This document shows, in pieces, positions 1 through 8,969 of a stretch of DNA of 64,000 nucleotides; position 1 is the first letter of the stretch, and each line of letters begins with the position of its first letter. Under the pieces are notes generated by a model, which did no database searches, was not told the DNA's origin, and saw nothing but the letters and a program-made list of their open reading frames with translations. The position numbers and the translations under genes are program-made. This DNA is from Sinohyriopsis cumingii (taxonomy: Eukaryota; Mollusca; Bivalvia; Unionida; Unionidae): assembly GCA_028554795.2 (NCBI GenBank), contig CM068831.1, forward strand, positions 59,519,180 through 59,583,179, read 5' to 3'.

Positions 1-640
1 AATTCATCCCTTTTAAGACTCATAGACAGACATTAGATTTCCATGCAGGCTTAGACATTTAATCTTAATCAACATGAACCTGGCGTTTGCAGTACAAACG
101 CAACAGAAAATTCTTAAATTTTCATCTATCTGTCTATCTTATATATTTATCCCTTCAACAGTAATAGTTACGAAGATGATGGCGTTATTAGGACCTTGTT
201 CATCGAGGTCCGATGAACCACAATATTAATCACGTTGCCCGTCCATCAACATCTTATATTTCATAAAATAATTTTACTGGGAATTATTGGATTTGAATCA
301 AATAGGGCATGTAGCTATTTGTTATAAGACTCGACAGATATTCAACATTATTCTCGGTCCCCATTCAACCCTCCACCCACACCTTCCTGTCTGATGTTTT
401 CACAACAAGACTTTAAAAAGAGAGATTGGATTTTAAGCGTCGTTGGTAAGCAGCATGATATTGATGGGACCTTGCGTTACCAAATTTCCAAAATCCCACA
501 GCATTATTTACTAGAGTAATGCCCTTTGATTTATTATCATCCTGAGTCTGGATTCTACAGCCTTAATTTACCAAAAACTTGTATCTGTTTAATTAAAATT
601 GACGTGCAGTTAGTAGTGAAGTGGGATACCGTAGGGACTA
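1..640. repeat. Host flank of element 1, part of a duplicated unit
   Basis: This non-coding stretch sits immediately outside element 1. It recurs nearly identically at 59036-59680, with a 4-bp CTGT difference in a TCTATC run, and as a diverged copy at 27560-28200 where no element follows. The diverged copy stops matching around 620-640, which places the left element boundary there. No gene is visible. The three copies show that the locus is built from duplicated host units. Confidence 0.85.
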
Positions 641-656
641 GGGGACTTTAATGTTA

Positions 657-880
657 AAAGAGGGGGGTTGTACCCTGGGGACTATGTAAATTTAACATAG
701 ACCACCCTGGACCATATAGGGACTATGTAAATTTAACATGGGGGAAAACCAGGGTTGTACCGTGGGGACTATGTAAATTTAACATGGGAATATATTTTGG
801 GACTATATAAGGACAATAGAAATTTAACATGGGATATAGATTTTGGGACTATATAGCGACAAAGGAAATTGAACATGGTG
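657..880. repeat. Terminal tandem repeats of element 1 (about 50-bp period)
   Basis: At least five imperfect copies of GGGACTATGTAAATTTAACA start near 677, 718, 764, 799 and 845, and the last two are more diverged. They lie outside the inverted repeat at 880-1002 and are also present in the second copy (about 59714-59940). They could be part of a longer original terminal repeat or of a replication terminus. No coding potential is seen. Confidence 0.75.
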
Positions 881-1002
881 GGTCTATGGAAATGGAACAT
901 GGGAAAATTGAAACAGGGAGGGTCTCTATTTTTTTTTTTTAAAAGGGTATGCAATGAAAGTCTATCTCTTTTCGAGACCTATGAGTGGCCCTGAAAAGGG
1001 CC
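880..1002. repeat. Left terminal inverted repeat of element 1
   Basis: This stretch matches the reverse complement of 21435-21560 over about 125 bp. Shared blocks are GGGTCTATGGAAATGGAACA, a T/A-rich run, ATGAAAGTC...TTTTCGAGA and the hairpin GGCCCTGAAAAGGGCC. The inner edge is the hairpin, which is the 3' end signal of the neighbouring minus-strand gene. The repeat is short for a Polinton, whose TIRs are usually hundreds of bp long. Confidence 0.8.
987..1002 (-). terminator. Histone-type 3' stem-loop in left TIR
   Basis: Read on the minus strand this is GGCCCTTTTCAGGGCC, a 6-bp stem with a TTTC loop. It is preceded by CCAAA and followed by ACTCA. This fits the metazoan histone mRNA stem-loop consensus (CCAAA, GGYYYU-UUYU-ARRRCC type stem-loop, ACCCA). 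Downstream, at about 961-975, lies GAAAAGAGATAG, like a histone downstream element that pairs with U7 snRNA. It begins 24 nt after the stop codon of the gene at 1026-1625. In the second copy (60016-60032) the loop has one extra A. Confidence 0.85.
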
Positions 1003-1025
1003 TTTGGTTTCATCATCATCTTCTT

Positions 1026-1625
1026 TTATTTCCTCCACTTCTTCCACCATCTTCTAACTTTTGCCGGTATTCCTGTCTTCTTCTTCTTTATTTCTGACTC
1101 AGGCATCCAGTCAGGATGACCTATAGCTCTGAATTTCTCCTGTATTATGATCCAATTGTTGTTGAGTTTTTCAAAGGCCTCTTTTTTCTTTAAGTTTTCC
1201 TTATCCTTTCGTTCTTTATTCTACTTGTCTCTGATCTTCTTTACTTCTTCCTCCATCACTTTTCTCATAAGTTCTTCCGATTTCTTAAGCTGATCCAGGC
1301 CTTTTTTGACAAAGGACCACTCTGTCCATTACATTACGTCTTCCAAAAAGCCCCTTACTTCTATCACATTATCCATGGTTTCCTTCAAGTGACCAATCTT
1401 TACATACTCTGGATCTATAAAGCCTCTTAGTCTTTTTACTTCTTCTCCTATCATCTCTTTCACCAGATCCATAGCTAATTTCAGGTTTGTCACTTGCCTT
1501 CTGACAAAATCCCGGGTAACTTCATGCTTCCATTCTCTTTCAATCCTTTCCAATACATAGGCTCCATTCACCATCCAATACCAAATGCCCTTCAACTGGT
1601 TAAACAATTCTGTTACAGCCACCAT
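1026..1625 (-). pseudogene. Terminal gene A: charged helical protein, two internal stops
   Basis: One reading frame runs from ATG at 1625 to TAA at 1026-1028 (199 codons), interrupted by in-frame TAA (1329-1331) and TAG (1221-1223). The first 98 residues begin MVAVTELFNQLKGIWYWM and are rich in Glu, Lys, Arg and Val, which suggests helices. The frame ends with Lys/Trp-rich sequence. I do not recognise the family. The second copy (60056-60658) keeps both stops and is one codon longer (three Glu codons where this copy has Gly-Glu). The stops therefore predate the duplication, unless they are tolerated. A histone-type stem-loop follows the stop by 24 nt, and a two-copy upstream motif lies at 1689-1778. 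Confidence 0.6.
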
Positions 1626-1688
1626 CTTCCTTGTCTTTATTCCTTAGAATGGCGCAAACGACGAATTTTGTGGGTACTTATACGAAAA

Positions 1689-1778
1689 GCGTGGACGTGA
1701 AGGAAAACATCCCCTAAAACCAAAAACTTATATTACCTAGACCATCACTTAAAACGCGCGGACGTAAAGGAAAACATC
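1689..1778 (-). promoter_or_regulatory. Paired upstream motif of gene A
   Basis: Two copies of the 23-nt motif GCG(T/C)GGACGT(G/A)AAGGAAAAC+ATC lie at 1689-1711 and 1756-1778, 67 bp apart, upstream of the minus-strand start at 1625. The same pair with the same spacing lies upstream of gene B (3761-3783, 3828-3850), and a single copy lies upstream of gene C (4566-4588). Position and conservation suggest a shared promoter or enhancer element. This is inference. Confidence 0.6.
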
Positions 1779-1779
1779 A

Positions 1780-2017
1780 CCTAATTTTCACTTCTCATAT
1801 TATCTACTATTCACACAGTAATGACTAGACAAATAACATAAGCATACTATCCACACACACACACGCAAAGCATCCAAATCAAACCCAAACTATACTATCG
1901 ACACACACGCCAAGCATCAAAAACATAACCATAATCTATTATCCACACAAACTTACGATAACACTTACAAAATCCAATAATCTACTATCCCCACATACGT
2001 ACGTGAGCTAATACAAT

Positions 2018-2051
<34 letters not shown>

Positions 2052-3190
2052 TACAACCACACCAGGAAAAGAGTCAGTGTTTATTTTCACACTGCTCCAC
2101 ATTCACACATTGGCAAATCTATTGCTATTTCTTTTGTCACGGAATGGTGTAAATGTTGTTAATTAAATACATGTACTCGGGTTTCGTTTCTTTTTCTCTG
2201 TACAACGATACCCGAGGGTGATTATAATATGGTCTATGTATTTCGAAATCGTGAGTACGATTCGTCCTGTGCCACACGTGCAAGGTGCCTTTGATAAAGA
2301 ATAACGAAAATTCTAAAGGTATAAATACGTTACTGCATGTAAAGGACCTTTACAATACTAATGGTTTTGTCAGCAAGCGGCCTGCTTAAAGGATTCGCAC
2401 AACTCCAGCTGTAGGGCTGAGTTTTTGATGGTAGGAATATCCGGGGTGTCCGGTGTTGTCAGAGGGTAAAAACGTCCGTGTGTCCGGAGCGTTTAAGGTG
2501 CCGGAGCGTCTAATGTCTAGCGTCCGGAATGTCAAGAGTGACTAAGGTGACCCAGCTGTAGAGCCGTCAAAGGACCAGGGGGTCCGGAGGGTCTAATATT
2601 TCAAGTGTCCGGAGGGTCTAATGTTTCAAGTGATCATAGTATTCCGAGGGTCCGGAGTCTATATTGGTTGTGAAATTGATTCAGAGGAGCTGTGGAGCGG
2701 ATATGGTGCACGGGTGACGGAGTGCATCTCCACACATGTATTTTTAGCTGTATGCTAATTTTGGGTTAGTAAGACCCAGTGTATTATTCAGGACTGGAAG
2801 GATAGATTGTATATCCGTTCTTATTTAGTGACATAATTTCGCTACCTGAGCGAATACATTTTTTTTACTATGTGTAAACACTTACATTGTTTACTATTTG
2901 AGTGAACTATATTCATCTTTCCATTATTGAATCATTTGTGAAATCATTTATCCTGTATTTTAGGGTTACATGAACTAAATTTGTTTGTATATTTTTTCCA
3001 TCTTTGAAACTGTGCGGTTTTTTTTGTTAAATAGATCCAATATTTGGATTATAAATACGCACACATCTTCATCATCCACTACTCATATAAATCGCCACAT
3101 TAAACCATATATCTGTGTCGTCAAAACGTGTTCTGTTGTTAATCCGAAATATCCCACCCGGTTATCTTGTTACATCTTTTCTAGAGTATT
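1780..3190. other. Non-coding spacer between terminal genes A and B
   Basis: This 1.4-kb stretch holds (CA)n microsatellites near 1853 and 2020-2044, repeated CACAC-flanked ATCTACTATCC segments, and an iterated TCCGGA region (2430-2660). The stretch 2070-2140 resembles 4000-4060 upstream of gene C's stem-loop, so it looks like the remains of another cassette that lost its hairpin. I see no credible gene. It is present nearly unchanged in the second copy. Confidence 0.6.
2430..2660. repeat. Iterated TCCGGA/GTCCGGAGGGTCTAAT cluster
   Basis: About ten occurrences of TCCGG-type hexamers fall within about 230 bp, including near-direct repeats of GTCCGGAGGGTCTAAT. The cluster is GC-richer than its surroundings and is conserved in the second copy (about 61487-61720). 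It could be a cluster of protein-binding sites, for example an enhancer or origin. Its function is unknown. Confidence 0.5.
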
Positions 3191-3194
3191 GGAT

Positions 3195-3210
3195 AGCACT
3201 GAAAAGGGCT
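3195..3210 (-). terminator. Histone-type 3' stem-loop of gene B (one mismatch)
   Basis: The minus strand reads AGCCCTTTTCAGTGCT. The TTTC loop and most of the stem are kept, but one stem pair is broken by a C-to-A change on the plus strand. The second copy (62252-62267) has the perfect form AGCCCTTTTCAGGGCT. The flank has CTAGAAAAGA about 12 nt downstream, like a U7-pairing box. The hairpin starts 31 nt after gene B's terminal stop. Confidence 0.75.
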
Positions 3211-3240
3211 GGGGTTTTTTTGAACTTCAGATGCACCTAT

Positions 3241-3694
3241 CTAATGCTGGCACCTTCCTGGTCTGGCACCGCACACACATCTCCGACTCCAGTCTCCTTG
3301 CCAATTCACCCTTGTCGCTGGAATCGCATAGGCGGGTCGGGTGGCTTAGCTATTCCAATCTTCTGTCTCTGGAATAGTGAATACTTCCCTTTCTCTTCTT
3401 CTATTTCTAATTCTAGGATGAATCGGCATCCTTACCTCCTGTTGTGGTTGTGACTGTGGTGCAGCTACAGGCTGGGGAGATGTCCTTGCCTCAGGTGTCA
3501 CCTTGCACACAGGGTTCATCATAGGGTGACACCTGATCTCTCTCTTTTTTTCCTCCTCTTCTTTCATTTTTCTCTCTTCCTCCTCCTGTTCTATCCTGGC
3601 TTCTTCCACAAGGGCCGTTCAGGAGGCATCTGGCATACTCCAGATGCATCTGAAGTTCCATGAATTTAGTCAGTCTGCTGCTCATTCTACTCAT
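3241..3694 (-). pseudogene. Terminal gene B: Glu/Arg-rich coiled-coil protein, frameshifted
   Basis: The reading starts at ATG 3694 (MSRMSSRLTKFMELQ), shifts frame near 3610, then continues through a Glu/Lys/Arg-rich coiled-coil stretch (MEEARIEQEEEERKMKEEEE) and a Pro/Gln segment to a terminal TAG at 3241-3243. This copy also has a TAA at 3346-3348. The second copy has GAA there, so that stop arose after the duplication. The family is not recognised. Low-complexity composition makes function hard to guess. It is followed by a histone-type stem-loop and preceded by the paired GCGCGGACGT motif. Confidence 0.55.
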
Positions 3695-3760
3695 TTTCTA
3701 GTGTTGATCAATCAACAGGGGTAGCTAGACTGCCGAGCGATTTTCAATTTTCGACGAAAA

Positions 3761-3850
3761 GCGCGGACGTGAAGGAAAACATCACCCAAGACCCAAAACT
3801 TATATTACCTAGATCATCACTTAAAACGTGCGGACATGAAAGAAAACATC
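3761..3850 (-). promoter_or_regulatory. Paired upstream motif of gene B
   Basis: Motif copies lie at 3761-3783 and 3828-3850, separated by the same CCAAAACTTATATTACCTAG spacer seen upstream of gene A. The whole 1685-1880 and 3755-3930 stretches are paralogous, so the cassettes were duplicated with their control regions. Confidence 0.6.
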
Positions 3851-3933
3851 CTCTACTTTTCTCATCTCATATTATCTACTATCCACACAGTAATGACTGG
3901 ACAAATAACATAACCAAACTATACTATCCACAA

Positions 3934-3972
3934 ACACACACACACACACACACGCACACGCACACACACACA
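3934..3972. repeat. (CA)n microsatellite
   Basis: A CA run interrupted by CG units lies in the spacer between the gene B motif and gene C. The second copy carries a shorter run at about 62992-63022. Confidence 0.9.
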
Positions 3973-4072
3973 TAAACATATACAATCACACCAGAAAAGA
4001 GTGAGTGTTTATATTCACACTACATACACACATTGGCAAATCGATTGTTATTTCTTTTCTAGAGATTGGGAT

Positions 4073-4088
4073 AGCCCTGAAAAGGGCT
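4073..4088 (-). terminator. Histone-type 3' stem-loop of gene C
   Basis: The minus strand reads AGCCCTTTTCAGGGCT, a perfect 6-bp stem with a TTTC loop, followed by ATCCCA (close to the ACCCA flank) and then CTAGAAAAGAAATAAC, a purine-rich U7-type box. It starts 28 nt after the stop of gene C. The second copy at 63124-63139 is identical. Confidence 0.85.
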
Positions 4089-4115
4089 GGGATTTTTGTG
4101 TGTGTGAAGTTGAAG

Positions 4116-4499
4116 CTATGGCGATCTTTTAGGTTCTAAGAATGCAACGTCCTCTGACGATAGGCTTTCTCCCAGGATAAGGTCTGCTTCTTCGGAAAGA
4201 GAAGAAGAACTCTTTGGTGTCGATACGACAGTCGACAAGGCCTCTGTCAGGTTCAGGTTGCTGCTGCTGCTGCTGCTGCTGTTGCTGTTGCTGCTCTCTC
4301 TGCTGTTTCTGAAGTCTGTCCTTCTCTGTCCATTCTTCTTTCTCCCTGTTAATTTCTTCTCTGAAGAGCTCTTCTATCAGGTCTTCATGACTTTTTACAT
4401 TCTCACATTCTCTATCTCTTCTGGCTTCGGTATCAGACTGTGTCTGACCCTATGCAAATTCACGTAGGCCTCGTTTAGCTTAGCTAGTCTGGAGCACAT
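4116..4499 (-). pseudogene. Terminal gene C: Gln-rich coiled-coil protein, frameshifted
   Basis: A reading from ATG 4499 (MCSRLAKLNEAYVNL) to TAG 4116-4118 needs two frame changes, near 4450 and near 4240. The middle part encodes an acidic/basic coiled coil followed by a poly-Gln run from a CAG/CAA repeat (about 4258-4290). The C-terminal part is Ser/Glu-rich and ends near EPKRSP. The CAG-type repeat may have driven one slip. The family is unknown. The gene has a single upstream GCGCGGACGT motif and a histone-type hairpin downstream. The second copy is at 63167-63550. Confidence 0.5.
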
Positions 4500-4565
4500 C
4501 TTCGTAGGAGGATGAGTCGACAATGAATGGTTAGACTGGAGACTGCCCCGGTTTTTAAAGTCAAA

Positions 4566-4588
4566 GCGCGGACGTGAAGGAAAACATC
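4566..4588 (-). promoter_or_regulatory. Upstream motif of gene C
   Basis: A single copy of the GCGCGGACGTGAAGGAAAAC motif lies 67 nt upstream of the gene C start. It is identical in its first 23 nt to the upstream copy of gene B. Confidence 0.55.
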
Positions 4589-4589
4589 C

Positions 4590-4832
4590 CTACACGGTTT
4601 TCGAGTCGGAACGTTTAATGAGTGTCATGGGAGGGATAGAGAGGTCAAAGAGAATGAATCAAGATTCCTATAGCAAAACAAACCACAAAGACATTTTTTC
4701 AAAACACAACATTTTTTTTATATTCAAAATCACTTAACACTAACAAACAAATATAACATTTTAACAATAATCAAACAATATAACATCAAACATTTTTATT
4801 TCAAATACCAAACATTTTTTTCAATTAACACA
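4590..4832. other. AT-rich spacer at the end of the core gene block
   Basis: There is no gene here. The stretch is A/T-rich and contains TTTATT (AATAAA on the minus strand) near 4797, a likely poly(A) signal for the minus-strand protease transcript. If so, the core genes use ordinary poly(A) ends, unlike the terminal genes. Confidence 0.5.
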
Positions 4833-5393
4833 TTATTTTGGACAGGGCTGACAACATTGTGAATGAAATTGTGATTTCCACTTTTGGAAGTCATTAGGCC
4901 ATTGATGGACACTACGTTTCCTAGCTTGAGACAAAAGATAAGCATAATGGTCACAGAACCATCGATCTACTTTCACATCGTTTCTAGAAGAAGAACGAGG
5001 ATTAAAATGAGTCACTAAATGTTCTAAAGAATAGCCCAGACTGCGATGACGCAGAAAATACATACAATATTGTCCACACACCAAGGAATCTGTGCCTTGT
5101 AATTTCACATTATTGAATCAGGTGGTCTGAGCATTTCTTCTCAAAAAGTCAATGATATCGTCTTCCAAAGGAGGCAATCCATACAAATCGAAATATTCCA
5201 CACATCCTTCTTGAGGAAAGTAGACGGCTACCCAGTGGGTTCCTTGGAGATGACTGTCGTCCGTGTTGATCATATAAGCTTGATGGTCTTGAGGTTTGCG
5301 ATGAGGGAGTTCATCTTTAGCACAGACGACAGGATTCCAAGAAGCCGTGTACGAACTGTGGTTCTAAAGATAATAAAGTTCCCAGGTATCCAT
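4833..5393 (-). pseudogene. Adenain-like cysteine protease (capsid maturation)
   Basis: The C-terminal part contains LVCGQYCMYFL, which carries the catalytic Cys region of adenovirus-type proteases. The upstream part has GTHWVAVYF (catalytic His) and YFDLYGLPP (acidic residue), in the usual His-Asp-Cys order. The likely start is ATG 5393 (MDTWELYYL), as in family members. The frame is broken by TAG at 5364-5366 and TGA at 5118-5120, otherwise length and order are normal (about 187 codons). Such proteases cleave capsid precursors during virion maturation. The gene lies downstream of the capsid block, as is common in adintoviruses. The second copy's 3' end is at 63884. Confidence 0.85.
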
Positions 5394-5903
5394 GGTTTGT
5401 CTTGCTTTTTTCTTCACAGGTAATGATAAGTGATCAATTCGATCCTGATTTTCTCTTGGAAAATGTCTGACAAGTAACCGTTTCTTCACTTCGTCTCCCC
5501 ACTCTGATTCAGGAGAGCTTCGATGCGATGGATCTCTTGAGTGGTTAATGGAGGACAAGCCTTTATACCACTGTTGCAACACGTCTTCTTCCGAGATGAG
5601 ACTCCAAGCTTCGTCCAGATATTCGTCCAATTTTTCTTCTTGACTCAGCATCAGACATTTGTCGTGTTGGATTTGACTGGAATGATCGTTGTGACATCCA
5701 TAGCACTCTTCCTTGATTAATTCTTTCATTTTATCTGCCAGGACTGTAGCAAAACAGGAGACTAAATGGGCTTCTTGTTCTGGCCATCTCGACTTCATCA
5801 TGATAACTTCTTCGTCTTTGTCGTGGGATTCTTCTTCCACGGTCTCCTCACATTCCATGTCTAGAGTTTCTCCACTAGGTAAAGAGGGATAACAGTCTTC
5901 CAT
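5364..5903 (-). CDS. Conserved virion-associated hypothetical protein
   Basis: This is an acidic protein of about 170 residues beginning MEDCYPSLPSGETLDMECEE. A central Cys-rich segment (CYGCHNDHSSQIQHDKCLM) resembles the C-x2-C...SQ..HD.CLM pattern I associate with a hypothetical protein found next to Polinton capsid genes. The frame runs on into the protease start at 5393, so the true end is uncertain: the native stop may have been lost, or the two are joined by decay. It sits 5 nt downstream of the capsid gene. Function unknown. Confidence 0.55.
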   Translation of the reverse strand: MEDCYPSLPSGETLDMECEETVEEESHDKDEEVIMMKSRWPEQEAHLVSCFATVLADKMKELIKEECYGCHNDHSSQIQHDKCLMLSQEEKLDEYLDEAWSLISEEDVLQQWYKGLSSINHSRDPSHRSSPESEWGDEVKKRLLVRHFPRENQDRIDHLSLPVKKKARQTMDTWELYYL

Positions 5904-5908
5904 GGTTT

Positions 5909-7112
5909 CTAATAATCTAGAATGACTTCTCTTAAACTGTTGATTTCTATCGTATTATCAAATTCTGCATACAGGAGGACGTTCACCGTCTCAGTTAGAG
6001 CTTCTGCAAACTGAAGATCCACACGAATGTGGCCGGATTTTATAGGGTGGAAATGTCCCTCGTCGCTACCTTGGTCTGGAGTGAAATCAAAAGCCCACAA
6101 AGCATAGCCTCCTGCATAATCTTCGTACGTAATGTCATGACTGGTGTTGGTCCCTAACTGTCCAGTGGCTTCGTACAGGGACAAGTACGACCTCAAGTAA
6201 TTCTGCTTGTCAAATTCAGGTTCGAAAGGTCGGGTACACAAGGTCTTGCCATTGCGACTGACTTCAATCTTGGACACTTTGTAATGTTTAAACTCAAAAG
6301 GATTTTGAATGTGGACTCCGTTGAAGGCTCTATTCTCGACCATGCCAAGAATTAAACGTTTGGGTAACTGCCCTTGGAATAGATGATCTTCGATCATGGA
6401 TCGCTGTTCAGCGGATATGGTGAAGGTTTTCACTTCCACGCGTCGTATGGGATACTTGGCGGTCGTTCTGCTTAACGTGTGACTGATGTCGTTTCCCACT
6501 TTAGGTAACACTTCCACACGTCGTACGTAGAGTCTGGCTTCTTGTATGATGGTTTTGTAATTGTCACTATCAGCCACTAAATGGAAAACGGCACTGCTAC
6601 GATTCAGTCTCAGACGAACATTCACCCCGTTCAGCAAATACTTTTCTTGCAACCACGTGTCCAAATGCAAACGATCCATCAGTTCTAAGCTCTGTCCATT
6701 TTTTATTTTGTCTCTTCGTTCTACAAATCCCTCGTTGTGTGTTTTGGTTGTATCAATTTCGGTTTCGTCAAACTGGCCTGCATCGTCAGCTTCCCAAGAG
6801 ATTTTCCAGGTACGCTTGATAAGGGTAAGTATCCATGCTGCTACTGACTAGTTTGTTATTCAAGTAGAAGTCCACTCCGCTAAACAAGGAATGCATGAAA
6901 TTGTTGACGGGAGCTACTTGCTCGTCATCTATATCACCTCCTGTTTTATCTAGAACTTTGATTTTCAGGTACAAGTAACTGCTGTTCAGATCGATGTAAT
7001 CTTCGGGCTGCTCTTTGATTTCAAACTCGATGGGAGCGGAATCCGTCAAAGAGGAGACAGGGTGAAATTCCACCCATTGGGATTCTTGCATGGTCATCAT
7101 GGTGGGTGGCAT
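5909..7112 (-). pseudogene. Major capsid protein, F54H12.2-like (one frameshift)
   Basis: The first 108 residues (MPPTMMTMQESQWVEFHPV, then YIDLNSSYLYLKIKV) match the N-terminus of the widespread metazoan F54H12.2-like family, which comes from Polinton-type double-jelly-roll capsid proteins. A single frameshift near 6790-6800 separates it from the remainder, which reads open to 5909. Total length is about 400 residues. In the virus this protein would form the hexon-like capsomers. It lies between the pX-like gene and the conserved hypothetical gene. The family call is strong. Its role as the major rather than a minor capsid protein is from family knowledge. Confidence 0.85.
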
Positions 7113-7186
7113 GGCAAACAGATCCAGTTCCTACTTGGAACAGACGCAAGACTCTCGGTGCATCATTTTTTCTGTTTCTCAATACT

Positions 7187-7627
7187 TTAATAATCGAAAA
7201 CGTCTAAGTCTCGAACGTTTTTTTTTGTTGTCTTTCTAGCTTTAGAAGTGTGAAGTCTGGTGAAAGGATGTTTTCTTCGTCGTCTTTTTCTGCCTTGTCC
7301 TTGCTGTGGCTTCAGGGAAGTAGGAATGCCTGACTCAGTAGCGTGCAGGGCATTTATAGGTGTTTCTCGTCGGCCTAAAAGGTCTTTGCCTGTTTTCAGC
7401 AAGACATTTTTGCCTGCCCTCAAGAAGGCTTCTTTAGGGTTTTGTTTGTCGATGATGACATTATGGAGAAATTCTTTGCCGTGTGTCAATGCCGCATCTT
7501 TCAAGGCGTGCAATCCGCGTGTCACCATCGGTTTCAACAGGGGGGCCACCGAACGAAAAGCCGATTTTAGCATATCTCCTAAACCGTGTCCACGCTGTCG
7601 AGCAACCCCTCGGTACACTGGATACAT
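7187..7627 (-). CDS. pX/protein VI-like basic virion protein
   Basis: This 146-residue protein starts MYPVYRGVARQRGHGLGDML. It has an amphipathic helical region (about residues 18-60) and a very basic tail (GRKRRRRKHPF). A Gly-rich start with an amphipathic helix and a basic C-terminus is typical of the adenovirus pX/pVI-like proteins placed next to capsid genes in adintoviruses. Such proteins condense DNA or disrupt membranes. A related short protein occurs in element 2 (47507-47764). The frame is intact. Confidence 0.65.
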   Translation of the reverse strand: MYPVYRGVARQRGHGLGDMLKSAFRSVAPLLKPMVTRGLHALKDAALTHGKEFLHNVIIDKQNPKEAFLRAGKNVLLKTGKDLLGRRETPINALHATESGIPTSLKPQQGQGRKRRRRKHPFTRLHTSKARKTTKKNVRDLDVFDY

Positions 7628-7630
7628 GAC

Positions 7631-8560
7631 TTATGGGTCGTGAGAGAACCGTTTTCGAAAATGGAGTTTCACGGTGACTTTTCCTTTGGTGAATGGAATA
7701 TTTTGTCCCAGATCTCCTTTTATAGTAATGTTGACCGTGTCCAAATACGACTTGCTGACAGGCAAATAATGAGGATGTACAAATTCGCGGTGGACGTGAT
7801 AAGTGTTTCCACCTTCCTCGTCAGCGAGGGTGACAGACTCCACTTTGAAAGGAATGACACGCAGTAACGGTACGGAGGTGTGTCCCACCACGTTGTACTC
7901 CACCACATCGGAGTACACAAAGATCAAATTCAGTCCTTGGTTCAGTTCTACCAGGGAATGAAATAACTTGGTAAAAGAATCGTTGTCGGAAATGACCGGT
8001 AATTCGTTTTTCTTGATCATGGCCATTCTTATGTCCATGTCCCCGCCCAACATGTCAAACAATTCAGGACAAAATAAAATGGACATGATTTTATCCCCGT
8101 CAAATTTCATCAGGAAGCGACAAACTACTTTGTGGTACTCCAGGGTGACAATTTTTCTGACATTTTCCAAAGCTTTCAGAAATACAACGTTAAATCTGGA
8201 GGTAATGGTGCTGACCAAATGTTGTCCACTAAAATAATAGCCTGGGGGAATAATCAAGCGACAGGTCGTTTTCTGAGTTTGTGAGTTATAGATTTTATTA
8301 TCATATTTGACGTTGGTATTCAAGTACTGTTGCATTTGCTCGTCATGAACTTCGATCGTAAAATAATTTTGATTGGGAAGGACATTGAGGACTTGGGTCG
8401 GGTGAATGATTTCTACCAAAGCCACTTCCCAATGGGTTTCGTGATCTAATTGGATGGGCTGAGGTAATTTGGCCGTGTAACAGCACAACGTTTTCTTGGG
8501 AAACACCTCCATGGAACTGTCACTAGGTAAGGTTAAGTAAAATTGGTTAGTGTGACTCAT
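7631..8560 (-). CDS. Minor capsid (penton) protein, single jelly roll
   Basis: An intact 309-residue frame starts MSHTNQFYLTLPSDSSMEVF, followed by TAKLPQPIQL and WEVALVEIIHP. This N-terminal pattern is characteristic of Polinton/adintovirus penton (minor capsid) proteins, in which the jelly roll starts by presenting a WEVALVEI strand. Length is normal for the family (about 300). The protein would occupy the capsid vertices. It overlaps the membrane protein gene by a few nt and ends 4 nt before the pX-like gene, as in a compact late block. Confidence 0.88.
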   Translation of the reverse strand: MSHTNQFYLTLPSDSSMEVFPKKTLCCYTAKLPQPIQLDHETHWEVALVEIIHPTQVLNVLPNQNYFTIEVHDEQMQQYLNTNVKYDNKIYNSQTQKTTCRLIIPPGYYFSGQHLVSTITSRFNVVFLKALENVRKIVTLEYHKVVCRFLMKFDGDKIMSILFCPELFDMLGGDMDIRMAMIKKNELPVISDNDSFTKLFHSLVELNQGLNLIFVYSDVVEYNVVGHTSVPLLRVIPFKVESVTLADEEGGNTYHVHREFVHPHYLPVSKSYLDTVNITIKGDLGQNIPFTKGKVTVKLHFRKRFSHDP

Positions 8561-8964
8561 AATTCCAGAGTTCTGTGGCTGTCCGAGGGGTTACTAGAAG
8601 TCAGAGGCGTGTCTCCGCTCAAAATGGGATTGTTGTTATTGGAGTGGTGACTGGCACTGACACTGGACACAAGGTTCCGGTTTTTCCCGTTCGAGGTCAA
8701 ATTCAGGGAGGGATTAGGAAGCAGGTAACCGATGCAACTGCTTAATAAAATGGTCCACAATTGTTTGTCTCCTTGTTGCAAACTCAAATTGGCGATGGCT
8801 GCACCGATGACACAATACACCACGAAGATTTGGCAGAAAAAGACGATTTGCGTTTTAGGCACACGTTCTCCACACCACACCCACAAGGGTTGTTTTTGTA
8901 AATCTTGCAGAGAAGAACTGGGTGAAGGAGTGGTCGACGTATCTGCGTCTGTGTGAAAGGGCAT
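8557..8964 (-). CDS. Small membrane protein with two hydrophobic segments
   Basis: ATG 8964 (MPFHTDADTSTTPSP) is preferred over an upstream GTG at 8973. A Ser/Thr/Pro-rich N-terminus is followed by two hydrophobic segments (IVFFCQIFVVYCVIGAAIA and WTILLSSCIGYLLPNPSL) and a Ser/Asn-rich tail. The start overlaps the end of the integrase and the stop overlaps the penton start. Small two-span proteins with a LLSS.IGYLLP-type second segment recur next to penton genes in adintovirus-like elements. Function unknown, possibly virion membrane or entry. Confidence 0.65.
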   Translation of the reverse strand: MPFHTDADTSTTPSPSSSLQDLQKQPLWVWCGERVPKTQIVFFCQIFVVYCVIGAAIANLSLQQGDKQLWTILLSSCIGYLLPNPSLNLTSNGKNRNLVSSVSASHHSNNNNPILSGDTPLTSSNPSDSHRTLEL

Positions 8965-8969
8965 GATGG

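Noticed and set aside
2985-3453. Plus-strand proteins opposite gene B
   Set aside because: They are antisense shadows of the minus-strand gene and its stem-loop region. The same frames recur in the second copy only because the DNA is duplicated.
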